Source: an uncultured archaeon (GTDB lineage: Archaea > Thermoproteota > Nitrososphaeria_A > Caldarchaeales > Wolframiiraptoraceae). Taken from it: DNA of 64,000 bases. The notes below the pieces were generated by a model, which was not told where the DNA came from, searched no databases, and saw only the letters and a program-made list of their open reading frames with translations. Below, one piece after another: positions 1 to 7,987 of the stretch. Position 1 is the stretch's first letter. Every line of letters begins with the position of its first letter. The position numbers and the translations under genes were made by a program. The stretch covers positions 102,819 through 166,818 of the forward strand of contig CALKCF010000006.1 of NCBI GenBank assembly GCA_938083505.1, in the 5' to 3' direction.

Positions 1-39
1 CCTTTTTCCCACGAAGACTTGTTCGAGCACCTTACTCAC
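1..39 (-). CDS. rpsI: 30S ribosomal protein uS9 (S9), N-terminal fragment cut by window edge
   Basis: Only the first 13 codons lie in the window. They start at a GTG that overlaps the stop of the uL13 gene (the GTGA arrangement). The visible peptide ends in Gly-Lys-Arg, which fits the GKRK motif near the start of archaeal uS9. The order rpoD, eL18, uL13, uS9 is the standard archaeal operon, so the identification rests mostly on position. Translational coupling to uL13 is likely. Confidence 0.7.
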   Translation of the reverse strand, partial: MSKVLEQVFVGKR

Positions 40-521
40 GTTTCTCTCCCACCTCTTAACTCCCTAGATATTTGCTCGATGTTCATGTGTCTTATAAGCT
101 TACCACTCCTGTTTCTAATACTGGTTAGTTTGGCATCTTCAAAGGACACGAGTTTTCTATTCTTATACTTTTCCGGCATGCCTACGTACACTTTAAGCCT
201 CTGCATTGCCATACTACCTTTAGCCTTATCCCTTGGGAGCATTCTCACTATTGCGTACCACACCAGTTTATCCGGCATTCTTGGATACCATACACTCGGC
301 CTATGTATTGACCTCTTCTGGCTCCTTCCCAAAAGCATAAGATACCTCTCAAGTATGGCTTTTTTGTTTCCAGTGATTATAGCTTTCTCAGCATTTACGA
401 CAACGACCCTTTTACCCTGCATAAGGTTCTTCGCTATGTAGGACGCCATCCTGCCCAGCTTTAGGTTCGTAGCATCAACAACTATCTCTTCTTCCTGTAT
501 AGAATTCTGAATGCTAGCCAA
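36..521 (-). CDS. rpl13: 50S ribosomal protein uL13 (L13)
   Basis: A 161-residue large-subunit ribosomal protein that binds 23S rRNA. The uL13 core is clear: VVDATNLKLGRMAS near the N-terminus, an NAEKAIITG segment, and RMPDKLVWYAIVRMLPRDKAKG in the middle. The proposed TTG start at 521 overlaps the eL18 stop by 8 bases and follows a GGGGTG Shine-Dalgarno-like site, so it looks translationally coupled. The roughly 12 residues before IVVDAT are longer than in most archaeal homologues, but no better start was seen. It belongs to the rpoD-eL18-uL13-uS9 operon. Confidence 0.95.
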   Translation of the reverse strand: MASIQNSIQEEEIVVDATNLKLGRMASYIAKNLMQGKRVVVVNAEKAIITGNKKAILERYLMLLGRSQKRSIHRPSVWYPRMPDKLVWYAIVRMLPRDKAKGSMAMQRLKVYVGMPEKYKNRKLVSFEDAKLTSIRNRSGKLIRHMNIEQISRELRGGRET

Positions 522-846
522 TTATCTTCACACCCCTTCCTTTTGGGTAGAGTTTCATAAAATCCTCTATAGAGAAAACATTACCGCCAGCTCTCGTAAC
601 CTTCTCATATGCGGATTTAGAAAAGGCAAAGGCAGAGACCGTAACAGGATGATCCATATTCCCAAAACCCAGCAACTTACCTGGGACGAATACAACATCA
701 TCATCTTTTGTATATCTATTCAACTTATGCACATTTACCACCCTCCTTCTCCTTTTTGGCTTATTCGCCTCTTCGAGAATAGCTCTCCAAAACCTAGACT
801 CCTTTGCTAACTTTTTGAGCGTAAGGCATGCTTGTAAGTTAAGCAT
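514..846 (-). CDS. rpl18e: 50S ribosomal protein eL18 (L18e)
   Basis: An archaeal/eukaryotic large-subunit protein of about 110 residues, the usual size. Recognisable features are the basic patch KPKRRRRVVNVHKLNRYT, the VVFVPGKLLGFG segment, and the C-terminal YPKGRGVKIIG. I prefer the ATG at 846, which has a GGGGTG motif about ten bases upstream and lies just past the rpoD stop. A GTG at 855 would add three residues, but the Shine-Dalgarno site would then be too close. Second gene of the rpoD operon. Confidence 0.93.
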   Translation of the reverse strand: MLNLQACLTLKKLAKESRFWRAILEEANKPKRRRRVVNVHKLNRYTKDDDVVFVPGKLLGFGNMDHPVTVSAFAFSKSAYEKVTRAGGNVFSIEDFMKLYPKGRGVKIIG

Positions 847-847
847 G

Positions 848-1501
848 CTACTCACACCCCTTAATCGTACGCATCAAGTTGTTTACTTTCTTGTTAAGAA
901 TTCTAATGGCCTCGAGTACCATCCTCTTCGGCTTTAAGAATCCAAAAGATTCCACGAAAAGTATTCTCTTCTCAACATTTTCTTTAGATTCATATAACGT
1001 CGCTATACCCGGTTGCCATTTAGCGTGCTTCTTCCCCCTTCCAACCCTCACATAGAGCTCGAGTTCTATCTTCTCGCCGGGTGCTAGTTTAACGATCGGT
1101 ATGTTCCCGCTGACAGGGACAACTGTTGTGTTTGGGTCTTCTGGTGTCATATCCCTAGAATATACGGTCATGGGCTGGTCACCCGCTTCCGCTTTTAGAA
1201 CATATCTAACAACGCATTTCTCGCAACCTAGTTTACTGCCACACGTACACTCCTCTGGTGGCACGTAACGGTCGATGTCTGAGACAAATGGAATCAAAGA
1301 TATCCTGTGGGCAAGTATTTCGTTAGTCATACCAGAGCTATTCTCTATGATGAGTACTTCTTCGACCGCCATCGTGGGTACCTCAGATATTATTAGTCTT
1401 CTTATAGCGTTAGCTACTGCTAAAGGCACACCTTCAAACTCGACCTTTACTGACTTGCCGTCCGATTCCAGTAACTTTACCGCCATGTTTTCGCCGCTCA
1501 T
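848..1501 (-). CDS. rpoD: DNA-directed RNA polymerase subunit D (Rpo3)
   Basis: Archaeal counterpart of bacterial alpha and eukaryotic Rpb3, the assembly platform of RNA polymerase together with subunit L. At 217 residues it is close to the usual length. The dimerisation motif (PLAVANAIRRLIISEVPTMA) is near the N-terminus. A four-cysteine cluster (C-x-C-x5-C-x2-C, around residues 84-95) sits where several archaeal D subunits bind an iron-sulfur cluster. The C-terminus has the expected ESFGFLKP segment. It is the first gene of the ribosomal operon here. Its upstream neighbour is argS, not uS13/uS4/uS11. Confidence 0.95.
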   Translation of the reverse strand: MSGENMAVKLLESDGKSVKVEFEGVPLAVANAIRRLIISEVPTMAVEEVLIIENSSGMTNEILAHRISLIPFVSDIDRYVPPEECTCGSKLGCEKCVVRYVLKAEAGDQPMTVYSRDMTPEDPNTTVVPVSGNIPIVKLAPGEKIELELYVRVGRGKKHAKWQPGIATLYESKENVEKRILFVESFGFLKPKRMVLEAIRILNKKVNNLMRTIKGCE

Positions 1502-1579
1502 ACCTTGCCGCTCTCTTCCGGCTTTTTATTAACTGTTGGCTAAATACCTTTTCATTAAAAAAGACGCCTTTATTTATGC

Positions 1580-3487
1580 TTACATTTCTTCGACTATAGG
1601 TATGCCAAGAATTCTTAGGCAGTTGCCCATAGTTATCAGGTAAGCCTTAGTAAGGCTTAGCCTAAATTTCATGGTCTCCTCATCATCCGTTAGCACGGGA
1701 CAGGACTCGTAGAAGTTATTAAAGGCCGATGCCAAGCTATAGGCATAGTTGGCAAGCTTCTTGAGTAGCATCAGCTTTACGGATTCTTCTACTACAATGG
1801 GAAAGAGAGATATTTCCCTAAGAAGGGTGATTTCCTGATTTTCTAAGACCTTACTCCGCCTAACCTCGCCCTGTTTTACTGGCGATTTTTCGAGTATCCT
1901 ACAAGCCCTAGCATAAGAGTACTGTAAGTATGGACCAGTATCCCCTTCGATCTTTAGAGCCTCTTCTCTATCAAAGACTATTATCTTATCCGCATCACCT
2001 TTCACAAGTGCGTACACTAGCGCACCAACGGCTACCTTCTCCGCGACGTTCTCAACCTTTTGAAGGTGCCAGTCAGGATGCCTTCGAGCCGTTTCAGACA
2101 CTACCTTCTCTTTTATGGAGTCTATAACTGAATCGACCTTTACGTATATTCCCTCCCTACCTTTCATGTGAACGAACTCGACGCCGCTGACGTTTAGGCC
2201 CATCCTCTCCGCCTCTTTTGCACTTAAAGAAACGACCTCATAGGCAAAATGTACATACCTTGAGGGGTCTGCACCAATTAGGCCAAGCACATACTTCACA
2301 ATCTCCTGCGGCCTCCTCTGCCTTACGTCTATGACGGTCATCGTCATGTCAACATTCTTGACTTTAAAGTCAATATCACCGTCTATGTCAGTTATGAGTA
2401 TATCGCTTTGATCCTTATTTTTGTCAAATAGCTTGTATTTGAAGTCTCTTTTAACAATTCCGAGTTTCCATGCAGCGTATGCTATATCTCTCGCTACGTA
2501 CGTCGTAGTTCCATCACTTTTTACTAACACCTCGTCACCTTCTTTGCTAAGTATTTTGTGACCAGAGAGGTTCAACATCCAGCAACCCGTCTTGGGTCCA
2601 AAGGTAGCGAGGTAGCAGGCGTTCTTCTCTTTGAGTTTTGAAAATACTTCTTCCCATAACCCAAACGCGACCACATCGCTTTCCCTGTTCAGAATATCAT
2701 AGAAAGCCCCCAATCTCCAGCAAGTCTTTAATTGTTCCTTCAAGACCTTTACGGCTATCTCCCTGCTGAGCATGAAACTATCGCTCGACCTATCCTCTAT
2801 TTCCTTAATTAGCAGACGTTTCTTCTCGGACAGCTCAGGCTTCTGCTCTAACAGTCTATTGACCTCGACGTATATCTTGTCGCCGCAATATTCGTCGAAC
2901 CTCATACCTTCTGGCGGTTCCATCGGATATCCCAGATACTTAATACCCAGTATGATGTCAGCCATCTGACTTCCGCTGTCGTCGATATAGTTTGCCACCA
3001 AGACGTCGAAACCCGCAAACTTATACAACTTGGCCAATGCACTACCAAGACACACATTCCTTGCATGGCCTACATGCAGTGCTTTGTTCGGGTTCACACT
3101 TGTGTGCTCTATCAGGACGCGTCTACCCCTCCCAATGTCGGACGAACCGTATGCATCTCCAGAGGTTAATACCTCTTCGATTATCTTGACGGCATAGGAA
3201 GGCCAGTCAACATGGAAATTGATAAACCCTGGTTTGACGACCTCCACGGACTTTATCAAACCTTTTCTACTTTCGATAACAACCTTAACTTTTAATGCGA
3301 TATTTAAGGCAACTTCCATCGGACTTTTATTTAACCTCTTGGCAAGTTCAAAGGCAGAAGTGCATGAAACTTCACCATGCTCTGAAGATTTTGGTATCTC
3401 GAGCCTTGGGTCCGATAACCCGGCCTCCTTTAGGATTTCTGTTGATTCGTTAAGCAATATCTTCACGCTCAACGACTTTCTTCCCAC
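1580..3487 (-). CDS. argS: arginyl-tRNA synthetase
   Basis: Class I aminoacyl-tRNA synthetase charging tRNA-Arg, 635 residues, normal for archaeal ArgRS. The N-terminal additional domain is visible (HGEVSCTSAFELAKRL). The HIGH motif appears as HVGHARN after NPNKALHVG, and the GDTGPYLQYSYAR signature marks the anticodon-binding region. As in many ArgRS enzymes, a canonical KMSKS is not obvious. The GTG at 3487 is the longest start. TTG at 3472 or GTG at 3466 are alternatives. It lies 78 bases upstream of rpoD on the same strand and may be co-transcribed with it. Confidence 0.94.
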   Translation of the reverse strand: MGRKSLSVKILLNESTEILKEAGLSDPRLEIPKSSEHGEVSCTSAFELAKRLNKSPMEVALNIALKVKVVIESRKGLIKSVEVVKPGFINFHVDWPSYAVKIIEEVLTSGDAYGSSDIGRGRRVLIEHTSVNPNKALHVGHARNVCLGSALAKLYKFAGFDVLVANYIDDSGSQMADIILGIKYLGYPMEPPEGMRFDEYCGDKIYVEVNRLLEQKPELSEKKRLLIKEIEDRSSDSFMLSREIAVKVLKEQLKTCWRLGAFYDILNRESDVVAFGLWEEVFSKLKEKNACYLATFGPKTGCWMLNLSGHKILSKEGDEVLVKSDGTTTYVARDIAYAAWKLGIVKRDFKYKLFDKNKDQSDILITDIDGDIDFKVKNVDMTMTVIDVRQRRPQEIVKYVLGLIGADPSRYVHFAYEVVSLSAKEAERMGLNVSGVEFVHMKGREGIYVKVDSVIDSIKEKVVSETARRHPDWHLQKVENVAEKVAVGALVYALVKGDADKIIVFDREEALKIEGDTGPYLQYSYARACRILEKSPVKQGEVRRSKVLENQEITLLREISLFPIVVEESVKLMLLKKLANYAYSLASAFNNFYESCPVLTDDEETMKFRLSLTKAYLITMGNCLRILGIPIVEEM

Positions 3488-3702
3488 CTAAGCCCCTAAG
3501 AGTTCTGATAAATCCTTGGGAAGGCGCTTATTAAAGCAAAAGTATGTCAAATCAAAATTAAAGGGACCTGACTTGTCATCCTCACAACGCCGGCCCTTGT
3601 ACACCTAACCGGAACGGACGCCGTATTCCTTACAAGAATTTTGAGATACGATAAGGTAACACAAATAAGATAGTCCCGTAATAATGTTAAGCTAGGCCGA
3701 TC

Positions 3703-4857
3703 ATGCCGACAAATCTGCCGGCAGAAGCAAAGGCCAAGCTGGCTAAATATAGGGAAGCTAGGACGCATGAGGAAAAAATCAAGGCGCTGGAGGAGGCAAT
3801 ATCCTGCATACCGCACCATAAGCACACGGAGAAGATGCTCAGACAGCTGAAGAAGAAACTTGCCCAGCTCAGACGTGAGCTTGAGCACAAACCAGTAAGA
3901 GGTGGAAGAAGAGACGAGTGCAGTGTTGAAAAAGAGGGGGCGGCCCAAGTTGTACTAGTTGGTGCCACAAACAGCGGCAAGTCGTCGTTACTCGCGAGGC
4001 TCACAAACGTAACTCCTGAGATAGCCGACTACCCTATGACGACGAGAAAGGCCGTACCAGGTATGATGGTATATGAGGATGTCGAAATGCAGGTGGTTGA
4101 GCTCCCAGCTATTTTAACGGAAACGTTTGAGGAGACAAGCATAGCATACAAGAGCCTCAGTATAGCGAAGAATGCTGACCTCATAATGGTCGTTCTTGAT
4201 GCCTCGAATAGACCGCTCGAGCAGTTCAGAAAGATCGTTGAGATGTTAGAAGATGTTGGTATAGCACTAAAGAAGGCACAGACGAAAGTCATACTTGAGA
4301 AGAAGGACAGTGGCGGCATAAGGTTCGTGACTTTTGGCAAATTTCACGGTACCGTAGACGATGTCAAGAAGTTACTTGAAAGTGTCGGTATAAGAAACGC
4401 TGTTGTCAAGATAATCGGCGATGCTACGATAGAGGACATTGAGGAGCAGGTCGTGTACGAATTCGTTTACAAGAAGGGGCTTGTAGTACTTAACAAGTGT
4501 GATATTAAACTTGAAAGCTCAAGCAAGGTCGAGGAGCTAAGCGCGCAACTCGGAATCCCGCTTGTAAAAGTCTCAGCAAAAGAAGGGAGAGGTTTGGACG
4601 AATTAAAACGGCTCATATTCGAAAACTTAGGACTCATAAGAGTTTATACGCAAAAGGACGGCGTAGTCGCACACAAGCCGATAGTCGTTCCAAGCGGTAC
4701 AACCGTCAGTCAGCTCGCGTACCTTATCCACAAGGAGCTTGCGGAGGGTTTCAGATATGCTAAGGTTTGGGGTAAATCCGTCAAAATACAGGGTCAAAAA
4801 GTAGGCGCCGACCATGTATTGCAAGACAAAGATTTGGTCGAGATATTTGCCATGTGA
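3703..4857 (+). CDS. DRG-family (Obg-like) GTPase with TGS domain
   Basis: A 384-residue GTP-binding protein of the DRG/Rbg branch of the Obg superfamily, which acts with ribosomes. Visible features: an N-terminal helical basic region (about 1-70), the P-loop GATNSGKSS, a switch I region with DYPMTTR, a G3 region read as VELPAI, the base-recognition motif NKCD, SAKEGRGLDEL (G5), and a C-terminal TGS domain of about 75 residues ending VEIFAM. G3 lacks the usual DxPG form: Asp is replaced by Glu and Gly by Ala. That could change hydrolysis and is worth noting. Single gene, divergent from argS. Confidence 0.92.
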   Translation: MPTNLPAEAKAKLAKYREARTHEEKIKALEEAISCIPHHKHTEKMLRQLKKKLAQLRRELEHKPVRGGRRDECSVEKEGAAQVVLVGATNSGKSSLLARLTNVTPEIADYPMTTRKAVPGMMVYEDVEMQVVELPAILTETFEETSIAYKSLSIAKNADLIMVVLDASNRPLEQFRKIVEMLEDVGIALKKAQTKVILEKKDSGGIRFVTFGKFHGTVDDVKKLLESVGIRNAVVKIIGDATIEDIEEQVVYEFVYKKGLVVLNKCDIKLESSSKVEELSAQLGIPLVKVSAKEGRGLDELKRLIFENLGLIRVYTQKDGVVAHKPIVVPSGTTVSQLAYLIHKELAEGFRYAKVWGKSVKIQGQKVGADHVLQDKDLVEIFAM

Positions 4858-4978
4858 GAGCTTATACCATGGGTGTATGGGCCCTCTCGGAACAAAGCAA
4901 TTTTACTAAACTTTCCAACCAAGTACCATGAATTCGTTCAGCCCGTTAGAAAAAATTTATACATTATTTAGGATAAGG

Positions 4979-6028
4979 CTACTTCCACGATCTGCTCAGT
5001 AACAAGAGCGCGGCCACCGCGGCGAATACCGCTATGCCGAAAAGGCCTATGCCGAAGGATAGTATGGGGTGCGTAGGCATGCAATAAAGAGTGTAGAAGA
5101 ATGAAGCAGACTGATTGTTCACACCATGCATGTACGAGACGAGCCAAACGCTGCCCGATTTAATGAAGGCTAAGCCGAAGATCACGGATAGTGTAACGGT
5201 GTATGCGCTCATCAGAAGTATACCTTCAACGGGATAACCTGGATAGTTGTGACCCATGGTTATCAAGGGTGCATGCCAAACGCCCCATATCAGACCTACG
5301 AGCAGTGCCGCTTTCACTTTGCCTACAATACCCGCCAGCTCCGTTTGAAGGTAACCTCTCCAACCATACTCTTCACCAAACGTTACAAGCAGCGTGATAA
5401 AAGGTGATATTATTATTAGCTGAATTCCCATTAAGATGAGGGCACCTATCACCTCAGGTGCTCTATAGTCTGGGAGGGCAAACAACTCCTCCGATCTGAC
5501 GGGCGTACCTAAGCCGAGGTTGCAGTTTAACCACGCCATGCCACCATAAAGCAACACTAGAAGCGAGCTGAACATGAGGTAGTACTTGGGGCTTCCGAAG
5601 GATAGCCCGGCTTTACGGAAAGCATCGCCGCCCATCATAAACCTGAGAGCTACTAGAAATAAAAGACCTAGGATCGTCATAACGAATGTCAATGTGTCTG
5701 CTAGTCCAACATACTGGGGTGAAATCCAAGACGCTATGGAAAATATTAGAAAGACGGCAAAGTATAAGAGGAAGAAGTAAAAGAAGAGCCTAGTTTTTTC
5801 TCGGAAAGTCCTGAAGTATATGTCGCTGTCCTTCTCGAAGAACATCTTAAGCACGATTGCCGAAAAGGCCGGCACGAGCATCATAGCCATCATAGACGTT
5901 CTAGCCTCAACGGGTAGCTTGAGACCAAATGCCAAGACCATGCCTAAGTTTAAACCATAAGTCAGAGCAAAAGTCAATGCGATGAATCGTATTATCTTTC
6001 TTTGGCTGGCATTGACCTCTGACAACAT
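4979..6028 (-). CDS. CPBP family intramembrane metalloprotease (CAAX/Abi type)
   Basis: A polytopic membrane protein of about 349 residues with the CPBP glutamic protease/metalloprotease motifs: EEYGWRG (motif 1), a GVWHAPL histidine motif (motif 2) and a later HGVNN histidine (motif 3). About eight or nine hydrophobic segments are visible. The reading frame stays open 32 codons further upstream to 6124, but that extension would run into the nuoJ start and is unlike the family. The ATG at 6028 has a T-rich TATA-like stretch about 25 bases before it and is preferred. Substrate and role are unknown. Confidence 0.85.
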   Translation of the reverse strand: MLSEVNASQRKIIRFIALTFALTYGLNLGMVLAFGLKLPVEARTSMMAMMLVPAFSAIVLKMFFEKDSDIYFRTFREKTRLFFYFFLLYFAVFLIFSIASWISPQYVGLADTLTFVMTILGLLFLVALRFMMGGDAFRKAGLSFGSPKYYLMFSSLLVLLYGGMAWLNCNLGLGTPVRSEELFALPDYRAPEVIGALILMGIQLIIISPFITLLVTFGEEYGWRGYLQTELAGIVGKVKAALLVGLIWGVWHAPLITMGHNYPGYPVEGILLMSAYTVTLSVIFGLAFIKSGSVWLVSYMHGVNNQSASFFYTLYCMPTHPILSFGIGLFGIAVFAAVAALLLLSRSWK

Positions 6029-6085
6029 ATCTAAAAACAACGCAACAAAAAGATAAGTTTTTAGCATCAGCTGGTGGGAATAACG

Positions 6086-6100
6086 TTTATTACTTATACA
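6086..6100 (+). promoter_or_regulatory. TATA-like promoter element of the nuoJ-nuoJ-nuoK operon
   Basis: An A/T-rich stretch reading tttattacttatac lies 25-39 bases before the nuoJ ATG at 6125, in the space between divergent genes. It is followed by a GAGGTGG Shine-Dalgarno site at 6114-6120. Position and composition fit an archaeal TATA box with a very short leader. This supports the view that the three nuo genes start their own transcript. Confidence 0.45.
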
Positions 6101-6124
6101 GTAGCATGAATTTGAGGTGGTCAA

Positions 6125-6370
6125 ATGATGTATGAGGCTGCCTCAGTGCTGCTACTTTCACTCTCAGTAATTTTCTCAATACTAGCAGTTGAGGTGAACA
6201 GCCTATATAGGGCTATCTTCGGACTTTTTGGTATGACGGCCACGCTAGGTATTCTGTTTATACTGATGGCGGCATACTATGCTGGTATAGCGCAACTGTT
6301 GGTTTATGCAGGTGGTCTGATAGCTCTCATGCTGGTTGTAGTCTCTCTGACAGAAGGTAAAGAGAGATGA
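6125..6370 (+). CDS. nuoJ: NADH-quinone oxidoreductase-type subunit J, N-terminal half
   Basis: An 81-residue membrane protein matching the first half of complex I subunit J (ND6): three hydrophobic helices and the conserved QLLVYAGGLIALML segment, which in NuoJ forms the pi-bulge helix. Archaea often encode NuoJ/FpoJ as two genes, as here. A GAGGTGG Shine-Dalgarno site precedes the ATG. Its stop overlaps the next start as ATGA. It would sit in the proton-pumping membrane arm. Confidence 0.85.
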   Translation: MMYEAASVLLLSLSVIFSILAVEVNSLYRAIFGLFGMTATLGILFILMAAYYAGIAQLLVYAGGLIALMLVVVSLTEGKER

Positions 6371-6624
6371 AGTTTGCAGAGCTACTAGGATCGGTATCAA
6401 CCATTGTATTGGCATTCGTCCTCATCTACAGCTTTGCAACAAGCCCACCCGTGTATGAGCGGTGGAACGATGCAACCAGCAGGCTTATAACACCCAGCGC
6501 TATAGAATCCGGCAAAGCCATAAGCATCTACATATGGAGGGATCTATTCCCGGCAATAATCGCGCTAGCTATAGCTCTATTGGCCTTCATCATGGCACTC
6601 GTGGTCCTACTGAGGAGGGAGTAA
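6367..6624 (+). CDS. nuoJ: NADH-quinone oxidoreductase-type subunit J, C-terminal half
   Basis: An 85-residue protein with an N-terminal hydrophobic helix, a loop with an aromatic-rich PPVYERW segment and a C-terminal helix ending in RRE. Sequence similarity to NuoJ is weak, as expected for this variable half. The call rests on the ATGA overlap with the first nuoJ gene and the nuoK gene 4 bases downstream. It is a natural split, not a frameshift: the ATGA junction and separate starts are the usual archaeal arrangement. Confidence 0.72.
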   Translation: MKFAELLGSVSTIVLAFVLIYSFATSPPVYERWNDATSRLITPSAIESGKAISIYIWRDLFPAIIALAIALLAFIMALVVLLRRE

Positions 6625-6627
6625 GCA

Positions 6628-6945
6628 ATGCAACTCTTTATTCTCTACTATGTTCTCACCGCCGTTATGCTTTTCATAATCGGCGTCTATGCCTTAGCGA
6701 CGAAGAGGAGCATTATAAAGACGATAATAGGCGTCGAGATAATGATAAACGCTGCCCACCTAAACTTTGTAGCATTTTCTACTAACTTCCCTGGAGGCAT
6801 GATAGATCCATTCGCCCAGAGCGTCGTCCTCCTATCCATGGCCGCTGGAGCGGCAGTCATAGCGTTGGCCCTCCTGCTTAGCGTCCACGTGTACAGGACG
6901 TATAAGACACTGGACATAACAGTTCTGAGAAAACTGAGGAGGTAA
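6628..6945 (+). CDS. nuoK: NADH-quinone oxidoreductase-type subunit K
   Basis: A 105-residue, three-helix membrane subunit of complex I, homologous to MrpC of antiporters. The family signature with a helix-2 glutamate is present (IIGVEIMINAAHLNFVAF). A second conserved acidic residue expected in helix 3 is not obvious. Usual length is about 100. Third gene of the J-J-K set. No L, M, N, H or peripheral-arm genes are in the window. Confidence 0.9.
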   Translation: MQLFILYYVLTAVMLFIIGVYALATKRSIIKTIIGVEIMINAAHLNFVAFSTNFPGGMIDPFAQSVVLLSMAAGAAVIALALLLSVHVYRTYKTLDITVLRKLRR

Positions 6946-7004
6946 CCGATTTTGGAGAATATATTTAATTTTAGGTACTCTGTGCCATTCAGTTTGGAAA
7001 CCCT

Positions 7005-7226
7005 ATGAGGTTGGGCAAAGTCTTCGGCCTCTTTCTGATGATTGTCGCCGTAATGCTGGCTGCTTTTTACACAACGTGGTTTTTTGGCCTTATAAAGGGT
7101 CTTGACCCTGAGCTCGCCGTGAAGGTTCCGATGCTGATCATCGTCCTATTCTTCCTCTTCGTCGTAGGATGGACTGGGTACGTGATGTATACCACACCCC
7201 TGCCAAGGTCTATCAGAAGAGATTAA
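7005..7226 (+). CDS. small two-TM membrane protein, unknown function
   Basis: A 73-residue protein with two hydrophobic helices (about residues 5-28 and 41-63) and a basic C-terminus. A TATA-like atatttaat lies at 6961-6969, so it may have its own promoter although it follows nuoK. The end of helix 2 reads W-x-G-Y-x4-TT-x2-P, a pattern shared with the 84-residue protein at 42125-42379, which suggests a paralogous pair. It might be an accessory subunit of the membrane complex next to it, but that is inference. The stop overlaps the convergent coaD stop by 4 bases. Confidence 0.7.
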   Translation: MRLGKVFGLFLMIVAVMLAAFYTTWFFGLIKGLDPELAVKVPMLIIVLFFLFVVGWTGYVMYTTPLPRSIRRD

Positions 7227-7942
7227 GAGCGGATAAGCCTTCCTTCTGGTGTTATCTCGCCCCTAATTATTCTCGAAGACGATATTGGCTTTCCATCTTC
7301 TGCAAGGATTATAGGACACTCTATCACGTCTAGGGGCTTCATCAAACCCTCAGTCCTTATGGCATTTATTTCCAAGGTTCTAAATACTGTAAATGGGCTG
7401 ACCACTATTGCCTCCATAACAGCCTCGGTTACCGAGGGGCCATAAGGGTCATCGAGCTTAACTATCGTTGCGTTATCAATCCAGCCGTGCTTCTCCAGGG
7501 CTTTCTTCAAGTTATTTACGCGCTCATTGTAGGGCTTTACTTCGTGATCCTTTCCTAACCTTTTGGCAAGCTCATCGCTAGTAACACCTATGATCACTTT
7601 CTTACCGCTCCTGAAAGCCGTCAGAAGTAACGCGAGGTGCCCGTAATGGATTATATCGAAAGTGCCTCCCAAACATACACGATTATACTTTCGCTCGGCC
7701 GGTAACAGGTTATTGAGCTCTTCCTCAAAATCTATCGCGTACATCCTAAGCTCATCCAAGATGACCATCGCCTCGCCCAACGGTATGCCCAACCTCACAC
7801 TCAGCTCCTCCGCGCTTATGGACGGTTCGCTCGTAATTATTTTGTCCCTGACATAGGATTTGTGAGCGGGATAGAGACTCATACTCTTAACGGTATCCAC
7901 AAGGACCTTCCATAGGAAATTTTTTGCATAATCTCTTCTCAA
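7223..7942 (-). CDS. coaD: phosphopantetheine adenylyltransferase (archaeal type) with N-terminal winged-helix-like extension
   Basis: The C-terminal 155 residues are an archaeal PPAT that transfers AMP from ATP to 4'-phosphopantetheine in coenzyme A synthesis. The nucleotidyltransferase motif GGTFDIIHYGH and the ISSSRI motif are present. The first 80-85 residues are extra: archaeal PPATs are normally about 150-160 residues. They contain a helix-turn-helix-like stretch (ISAEELSVRLGIPLGEAMVILDEL). The TTG at 7942 is a weak start, but an ATG at 7882 would still include the extra domain. It may be an autoregulatory or RNA/DNA-binding module, which is inference. Confidence 0.85.
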   Translation of the reverse strand: MRRDYAKNFLWKVLVDTVKSMSLYPAHKSYVRDKIITSEPSISAEELSVRLGIPLGEAMVILDELRMYAIDFEEELNNLLPAERKYNRVCLGGTFDIIHYGHLALLLTAFRSGKKVIIGVTSDELAKRLGKDHEVKPYNERVNNLKKALEKHGWIDNATIVKLDDPYGPSVTEAVMEAIVVSPFTVFRTLEINAIRTEGLMKPLDVIECPIILAEDGKPISSSRIIRGEITPEGRLIRS

Positions 7943-7987
7943 GGTCGAATATTCTATTTTTTCGGCGCGTAATAAAAATTAGCTGGT

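Noticed and set aside
3547..3948. Minus-strand reading frame between argS and the DRG gene with a basic C-terminal part
   Set aside because: It lies mostly antisense to the DRG gene, its tail only faintly recalls a ribosomal protein, and no start or ribosome site supports it. The 215-base gap itself shows nothing tRNA-like.
6029..6124. N-terminal extension of the CPBP protease to 6124
   Set aside because: It would reach the nuoJ start and cover the divergent promoter, and the family begins near the ATG at 6028.
6360..6375. nuoJ split as a frameshift
   Set aside because: The junction is a clean ATGA overlap with a new start, and archaea commonly encode this subunit as two genes.
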